64,000 nt of DNA from Watersipora subatra (taxonomy: Eukaryota; Bryozoa; Gymnolaemata; Cheilostomatida; Watersiporidae): positions 57,491,526-57,555,525 of the forward strand of contig NC_088717.1 of assembly GCF_963576615.1 (NCBI RefSeq), given 5' to 3'. The position numbers and the translations under genes are program-made. The notes beneath the pieces were generated by a model. The model saw only the letters and a list, made by a program, of their open reading frames with translations. It was not told where the DNA came from and did no database searches. Below are positions 61,024 to 64,000 of the stretch, one piece after another. Every line of letters begins with the position of its first letter. Position 1 is the first letter of the stretch.

Positions 61024-62606
61024 CCCTAGGGCACTTATGTATTCGCGGTATCTAACTTTCGCATTTTCGCGGAGTCATAATCTTGCGAAAATTTCATGAG
61101 CGAAACTAAACTATCATAACAAACTAGCGAACGCGAAATTAAATAGCTTTGTTCATTGATATCCACAATAAAATCGGCATATTAGAAATGCAGATAACCT
61201 TTGTGTGTGGTTGGGCTCATTGGGCAATTTCTGCTAAACTCATTATAGCTAATACACCTACTGAGCAGGTGGCATAGCAAATTGAAATAACAAGTTCTTT
61301 TGGAAAAGCAGGCATATATTCCCTGGTTGCAAATTGGGGCGGCTAATGTTAGGCGACTAGTTATGAGCATCTGGGGGTCTTGAGGGGCGGTATCAGCCCC
61401 CTAAACAGGTTTCTTTCATGTGGGGCCTCAACCGGGCATCTCACGTAAAGTTTTAAAAGATTTTATCGGAAAGTATAAACATTGTTTCTATTATTTGAGA
61501 TTTGTTTGTTTTAGGTGATGTGACTGCCAGGACGTTTTCAGATTAAAATAAGCTAAACTGGACCGCAGTTGAAACGCTCAGGAAAAAAGACATCTTTTTT
61601 CTTTTGAGCGTTTCAACAAAGATCAATTTTGCCGATTTTATTTTTAAGTTCATCCGAAGGTTTTTACGCTTTTGTTGGGCCATTGTCAAACGGATGTTTC
61701 GTAAGATTTGACCTATTGCAAACCTTTATAAAAGTCGTTAACAAAATATTTTGCCAATCATGATAATAATGAGGCCCAAGAACTATTAAAAGTTAACGTT
61801 TATCTCTCTGGCTTGGAATAAAGTGATATTCTACAGCGATAAAAGCCGTTCCCGTAGCCGTCGGGCAAATAACTGCTCAAGTTAATGATGTTGAGGTCGA
61901 GTTATCTAAAGCAGTTTATCATTACGTGGGAACGGACTAAACAAATCCGTTCGAGTTAACCAAGTGTTCGTGATAAAATTTTACATTTTATCCGAAGGCG
62001 AGTTCTCCAAGTTTGATTATACTTAGCCACCAAAAATTCCTAAAAAGTTGGGGCGGCTCAGCCGGCCCAGGGAATACGGGCCTGTGGAAAAGCCAAGACA
62101 AATGAGGAAGATGACGATATTAGTTTAGTCACTGAATTTGTAACTGATGAGGATGAAAGTTTGGTAGGGAAAGTCATAAAATTGAATAATAATTATTGTA
62201 GCGATGAATTTTATTACCAATCAAAAACAATAACAACCTTGAGCCATGGCCACCGCTTGCTATAAATACTTGAGATCTAATATTGGTGCCACATCAGTCA
62301 CGGCAGCAAGGACCTAGACATCATTGATAGTCCAAGAAACAAATAGCAGCAAGCGATCAAATTGCATTGTCGATCTGGCCCACACATTTCTACCTGCGGT
62401 TCACAAATACAAACTAGTCCCAAATTGAAAAAAAATTTTACTAGTGAACTGGACCTGAGGAATCTAATTATGTTTGTTCTACTGCATTTATTTTCACATC
62501 ACTATATTTTCGCACTCATCAGATCCGCGAAATTAAGTTGCAGCGAAATTTTACTCGGTATGCTACTCACGAAGCTAACTACTAGCGAAATATAAGTGTC
62601 CTAGGG
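61024..62606. mobile_element. Middle element of the nest, TA-flanked MITE
   Basis: Termini ccctagggcacttatgtatt and aatataagtgtcctaggg are inverted copies; TA lies directly outside each (61022-61023, 62607-62608), as in Tc1/mariner-type MITEs. The ends are rich in ttcgcg/cgcgaa motifs. No ORF of its own. Confidence 0.75.
61309..62084. mobile_element. Inner element of the nest, hAT-like
   Basis: Starts caggcatatattccctgg, ends cccagggaatacgggcctg, flanked by a perfect 8-bp duplication tggaaaag (61301-61308 and 62085-62092). Subterminal ttggggcggct blocks match the 70-bp element at 9638. A 21-base hairpin arm pair (gttgaaacgctca, 61568-61617) lies inside. At 776 bases and without an ORF it is non-autonomous. 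Confidence 0.85.
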
Positions 62607-62759
62607 TAGCGCAGAACTGAGCAGAGACCGCATTTATAGAGAAGCCCCCCTGAACCCCACGTAAGTTTTAAAAACTTGGCTTTAGCCGCGGCTTATGACC
62701 TTGAACCAGAAGCCGCGCCCAACGACAGGCTGTGCGGCTTGAGCATAAGGACTTATATT

Positions 62760-63077
62760 CCAATCATTTGACTTGCGCCATGACATAAAAACACCACATT
62801 TAACAGCTTACGTTACATAAATCTAAATCGTGTTATACAAAGAACTGCATAATATTTATAATTTGAATAGCCTGTTATATTAATTTTATCAAAAAATATC
62901 TCACATAAAACTAATCACATAATAATTTTACAATAATTAAAATTTAATGCCAGTTATCAATTGTGTTATTACAATCTCTGCATAAATTTATCTTTAATGT
63001 TGTACAAGCTGTAAAAGTTGTATCCTTGCTGAAGAGTAGTATAATCCATGTATAATTTTATTGCTGATACAGCTTAC
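62760..63077. other. Unassigned interval
   Basis: AT-rich. On the - strand a short open stretch (63055-62995 region, QQGYNFYSLYN and onward) might be a further exon of the gene at 63078, but the splice would need a 49-base intron, so I do not call it. Confidence 0.3.
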
Positions 63078-63734
63078 CAGTCAGAACTTCTCTTCCCACA
63101 TTTACGTTGTGATCTATCACTGCTAGTGTAATTCTTGTAAAATATCCTGGGGGATCAGAGTCTATTCGCTTTGGTACATAACTTAATATGAGGCTGTGGA
63201 GGTTTTTTAAAGCACCCGTGTGTTGACCATGGTTTAACAGACGCAATGTCTTTAGCAGTCTCACTTGCCCTAACGCATCACAAAGGACTTTGTGCCCTGC
63301 ACTTCCTGGAATTAACCATTTCACCTTTCTTTCCATATCTCTGTAAACATCAAATTATTCGTTGTTATTTTTGAAGATATTATAAATCTGCAAAGTTTTT
63401 GTTTATTCAAATGTCATCCAGCTGCAAAATATTTACCATTTGTACAATTTCTGTTTACTATTATGCAACAAATGACTACATATTCTTATATCACAAACCA
63501 AAGGCATTCTAAGTGATATATAAAATATCATATTACACCTCTCTCTGTGCTTTGATATTTCTGAATATATTATTAGATTCAATGTACAGCTTTCATGCCA
63601 ACATTGGGTATAAATAATATATTTTTTCATCACTCACGGATCAATTGGTTCATGAGAGCACTGGATGAACTTGTGTCCTGGAAAGCTCCTGTGAATATTA
63701 GCGACATGGTTTGTATACTTGCATGGGATGATTG
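63078..63734 (-). CDS. Partial gene of an uncharacterised animal family, two exons
   Basis: On the - strand, exon 63734-63638 is joined to exon 63340-63078. The first begins after an AG acceptor, reads IIPCKYTNHVANIHRSFPGH and then KFIQCSHEPID, and ends at a GTGAGT donor. The second follows a tttacag acceptor, reads DMERKVKWLIPGSAGHKVLC, later NHGQHTGALKNLHSLILSYV, then PKRID and RITLAVIDHNVNVGR, and reaches a GTAAGC donor. Phases agree across the intron. The W-L-x-P-G-S, HTG-x-L-x2-x-HS and DHN landmarks resemble a family of uncharacterised, often repeat-associated proteins in many animal genomes (from memory). The 5' part lies off the window. It may be a gene or a transposon-derived remnant. 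Confidence 0.55.
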
Positions 63735-63827
63735 CTAAAATTATAGAAAAAGAAATAAATGCCAACACAAACAATAACAAACTGAGACCTAATTTAAATC
63801 TGCAGTTTATTATTATATAATTAGATA

Positions 63828-63931
63828 GTAAAAATTAGGTTTTCTTTCGATGAAACAGCATTACAAAACAACGCAAATATATTTGCGTTGTTTTGTAATG
63901 CTGTTTCAACGAAAGAAAACCTAATTTTTAC
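63828..63931. repeat. 104-bp near-perfect palindrome
   Basis: Two 52-base arms meet without a spacer at 63879/63880 (centre gcaaatatatttgc); I see a single mismatch (tcgatg against tcaacg). It lies in the presumed upstream intron of the - strand gene. It could be a solo foldback insertion. Confidence 0.92.
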
Positions 63932-64000
63932 AATCTACTACAAATATAATCATGTGGGCTAATCGCTTCAAGTGATCTGTAAAGCCTATATTAATAATAT

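Larger units (their letters stand above)
60505..62755. mobile_element. Outer element of a three-level nest
   Basis: Left end taagacctcatgctcaagcc and right end cttgagcataaggactta are inverted copies, with further gccgcg/cgcggc-rich sequence inside each end. It contains the two elements below. Target duplication not identified. Own sequence, without insertions, about 670 bases. Confidence 0.65.

Overview
This is eukaryotic, AT-rich, intron-containing DNA from an animal. The window is dominated by repeats: tandem minisatellites, simple-sequence tracts, MITE-like DNA elements, tRNA-derived SINEs and one dead mariner. The best clue to the lineage is the insulin-like genes. They carry an extra cysteine before the B-chain pair and a C-x-C-C A chain, the eight-cysteine pattern I associate with molluscs and related lophotrochozoans. 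Calling the source a lophotrochozoan, perhaps a mollusc, is inference.

The main biological content is a cluster of four insulin/relaxin-family peptide genes, all on the + strand. Gene 1 (3394-5600) is a pseudogene. Gene 2 (7948-9045) and gene 3 (16346-18117) look intact. Gene 4 (47608-47759 plus 57679-57887, intron about 9.9 kb) is diverged and its first exon was not found. Genes 1 to 3 lie in tandem duplicated units. Each unit starts with a header and an 18-bp minisatellite, followed by a conserved upstream block that I propose contains a small first coding exon, then the exon for the signal peptide and B chain, then the exon for the C peptide and A chain. The C peptide of genes 2 and 3 is nearly identical although the B chains have diverged, and its core motif is still visible in gene 4.

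Other coding material: a P2X7-type C-terminal (zinc-binding) domain ORF at 59591-60328 with one in-frame stop; two spliced exons on the - strand at the right edge (63078-63734) of a family known from many uncharacterised animal proteins; weak - strand exon candidates at 1990-2516; and the disrupted mariner transposase (33470-34466).

Layout. 1-1870: duplicated repeat block with SINEs and a young minisatellite. 2.3-18.3 kb: ILP units 1 to 3, split by a 5.6-kb repeat-rich insertion. 18.4-33 kb: MITEs, SINE-like repeats and minisatellites, no convincing gene. 33.3-34.7 kb: mariner. 36-44.6 kb: MITEs, a palindrome and a foldback element. 46.2-47.3 kb: SINE-like repeat. 47.6-57.9 kb: ILP gene 4, whose intron holds a 21-bp array and a hAT-type element nested in a MITE. 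59.6-60.3 kb: P2X7-type ORF. 60.5-62.8 kb: three DNA elements nested one inside another. 63-64 kb: - strand gene fragment and a 104-bp palindrome.

No CRISPR, virus, rRNA or true tRNA gene was seen. All homology statements come from reading motifs; no search was run.
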